The translations under genes and the position numbers were made by a program. From assembly GCA_035504175.1 (NCBI GenBank), contig DATJSJ010000050.1:1-15800 (forward strand): a DNA stretch of 15,800 nucleotides, in the 5' to 3' direction. Position 1 is the stretch's first letter, and every line of letters starts with the position of its first letter. Positions 14,887 to 15,800 of this stretch are shown here, piece by piece. The notes beneath the pieces were generated by a model, which saw only the letters and a program-made list of their open reading frames with translations, was not told where the DNA came from and did no database searches. Origin of the DNA: DATJSJ01 sp035504175. Its GTDB lineage: Bacteria > Pseudomonadota > Alphaproteobacteria > Acetobacterales > Acetobacteraceae.

Positions 14887-15671
14887 CGGGATGCCTCCAT
14901 GGCCGCCGGCGCCGACAGGGTAAGCTCGACGACGAAATCGTACGCGTCGCCCCGATAGTGCGACCGCACGAACTCGAGACTGCTGCCATCCGGCAGGAAG
15001 GTCCGCCGCTCGATATAGAGCGCGGAACTGCCAGGCGGCACCTGCAGCAGCGCCGCCTGCTCGGCGGAGAGCAGGATCGCGGACAGGCGCTGCAAGGCGC
15101 GCTGCGGCTTGATGCCGCGGCCACGCAGCAGGGCGTAGAGCGAGCCCTCCACCGCTTCCGGATCGGGCAGCAGCCGCGCCGGCAGCACCGCCTCCTCCAG
15201 CGCCATCGGCGCGCCATCGGCCTCGCGGATGCGACGCAGCCGCGCCACCGGCTGGCCCGGCGACAGCGCCAGCGCCATCGCCTCCTCCGGCCGCGCCGGC
15301 CCGACTGCCCGCTCGAGCCAGACCGACCCGGCGCGCAGGCCGCGGCTCTGCATGTCCTCGGTGAAGCCGGTCAGCGCCGAGAGCGGCTGCTCGACATGCG
15401 GCGGGCGGCTGACGAAGGTACCGGCGCCCTGGCGCTGCCGCAGCAGCCCCTCGCGGTTCAGCCGCGCCAAGGCCTTGCGCACCGTCACGCGCGACACCCC
15501 GAACCGGGCCGCCAGCGTCCGCTCCGGCGGCAGCGCGTCCTCTGCCGCGATCGCCCCGGAAACGATCAGCTGCTGCAGATGCGCCGCGAGCTGCAGATAG
15601 AGCGGCAGTGCCCGCTCCGGCGACAGTACCGGCGCGCCGCCCTCCGCAAGCCCGGCGGTCCGCGCCTTCAC
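14883..15671 (-). CDS. GntR/HutC-family regulator with UTRA domain (NagR/DasR/YvoA-like)
   Basis: DNA-binding regulator of 262 aa. A GntR winged helix-turn-helix spans about residues 22-92 (LPLYLQLAAHLQQLI, then LPPERTLAARFGVSRVTVRK and LLRQRQGAGTFV). A UTRA effector domain spans about 110-250, with LEEAVLPARLLPD and a final GDAYDFVVEL. Relatives (YvoA/NagR of Bacillus, DasR of Streptomyces, NagQ of proteobacteria) bind GlcN-6-P or GlcNAc-6-P and control amino-sugar genes. Sitting between murQ and the deaminase, it most likely represses this operon and senses its intermediates; this is inference. The start is GTG 15671 with GGAG 5 nt upstream, overlapping the murQ stop (GTGA). It ends in a TTGA overlap with the deaminase. 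The operon promoter and any operator lie beyond the window. Confidence 0.9.
   Translation of the reverse strand: MKARTAGLAEGGAPVLSPERALPLYLQLAAHLQQLIVSGAIAAEDALPPERTLAARFGVSRVTVRKALARLNREGLLRQRQGAGTFVSRPPHVEQPLSALTGFTEDMQSRGLRAGSVWLERAVGPARPEEAMALALSPGQPVARLRRIREADGAPMALEEAVLPARLLPDPEAVEGSLYALLRGRGIKPQRALQRLSAILLSAEQAALLQVPPGSSALYIERRTFLPDGSSLEFVRSHYRGDAYDFVVELTLSAPAAMEASR
14894..14898 (-). promoter_or_regulatory. Ribosome-binding site that fixes the TTG start of the SIS deaminase
   Basis: GGAGG on the minus strand, inside the 3' end of gntR, lies 7 nt upstream of TTG 14886. No comparable motif precedes the next candidate, ATG 14850. Confidence 0.6.
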
Positions 15672-15800
15672 GCCCGCTCCAGCACCCGGCGCAGGCTGCC
15701 GCCCGCCGCCGCCAGCGCCGCCTCCGCTGCCTCCTTCTCCCAGCCGGCAAGCAGCAGCACCGCGGTCTTGACCTCGCCGCCCCGCGCCAGCGCCGCCGCC
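15668..15800 (-). CDS. murQ: N-acetylmuramic acid 6-phosphate etherase (3' end only)
   Basis: Only the last 43 or so codons are present; the gene enters from the right edge. MurQ cleaves the lactyl ether of MurNAc-6-P to give GlcNAc-6-P and lactate during peptidoglycan recycling. The visible tail reads ARGGEVKTAVLLLAGW, then AEAALAAAGGSLRRVLERA. This matches the C-terminal helices of MurQ, with VK-A-L-M and an AAGG-LR motif. Context (regulator, deaminase and nagA directly downstream) supports the call. The TGA overlaps the GTG of the regulator by 4 nt. With so little sequence, another SIS-type protein with a similar tail is possible. Confidence 0.72.
   Translation of the reverse strand, partial: AAALARGGEVKTAVLLLAGWEKEAAEAALAAAGGSLRRVLERA

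Noticed and set aside
12686..15217. Minus-strand open frame joining nagA with about 1.4 kb upstream
   Set aside because: Only the part after ATG 13840 resembles NagA; the rest is an off-frame shadow of the SIS and gntR genes.
13840..15750. Single minus-strand open frame covering the SIS deaminase and most of gntR
   Set aside because: The part upstream of 14886 is an out-of-frame reading of gntR; the real deaminase begins at the TTG/GGAGG site. It is not a fusion protein.

Overview
The window is GC-rich, with tightly packed genes, very short spacers and several 1-4 nt stop/start overlaps. Gene content and codon bias (class II DAHP synthase, a glutathione reductase/SSADH pair, GlmU-GlmS, a NagA/GlmS-like deaminase/MurQ cluster) suggest a GC-rich alphaproteobacterium, plausibly an Acetobacteraceae/Rhodospirillales relative. 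The taxonomic statement is inference. I see no rRNA, tRNA, insertion sequence, integrase or CRISPR array, so this looks like chromosomal core and near-core metabolism.

Left part (1-4791, all minus strand). The window opens inside a nicotinate phosphoribosyltransferase gene that overlaps (ATGA) the end of a class II DAHP synthase gene. The DAHP synthase is preceded by a hairpin-rich leader of about 130 nt. Upstream of that is a two-gene unit, gabD then gor, joined by a GTGA overlap and preceded by a plausible sigma70 promoter at 4818-4846.

Middle part (5023-11102). A ChaA-type cation/proton antiporter (plus strand) converges on glmU-glmS (minus strand, TGATG overlap) across a short hairpin-bearing spacer. 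glmU is divergent from gph (HAD phosphatase, plus strand). gph converges on an exported DUF3108 protein across a perfect 7-bp hairpin. Next, on the minus strand, is an orphan TIM-barrel sugar-phosphate isomerase/epimerase-like gene.

Spacer and right part (12012-15800). About 285 nt without a recognisable gene hold a run of perfect inverted repeats resembling the dispersed intergenic mosaic elements of alphaproteobacteria. A small CsbD-type protein with a C-terminal membrane anchor follows. The right end is a four-gene minus-strand operon: murQ (3' end only), a GntR/UTRA regulator, a GlmS-like SIS-domain glucosamine-6-phosphate deaminase (TTG start) and nagA. All are linked by stop/start overlaps.

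How the genes fit together: glmS and glmU make GlcN-6-P and UDP-GlcNAc for the envelope. The right-hand operon runs the opposite way, converting MurNAc-6-P (MurQ) to GlcNAc-6-P, then GlcN-6-P (NagA), then fructose-6-P (SIS deaminase), under a regulator of the DasR/NagR/YvoA type. Synthesis and salvage of amino sugars therefore lie within 10 kb of each other. I did not find a clearly new biological system. The least explained items are the palindrome cluster, the structured DAHP synthase leader, the gabD-gor coupling and the orphan isomerase.
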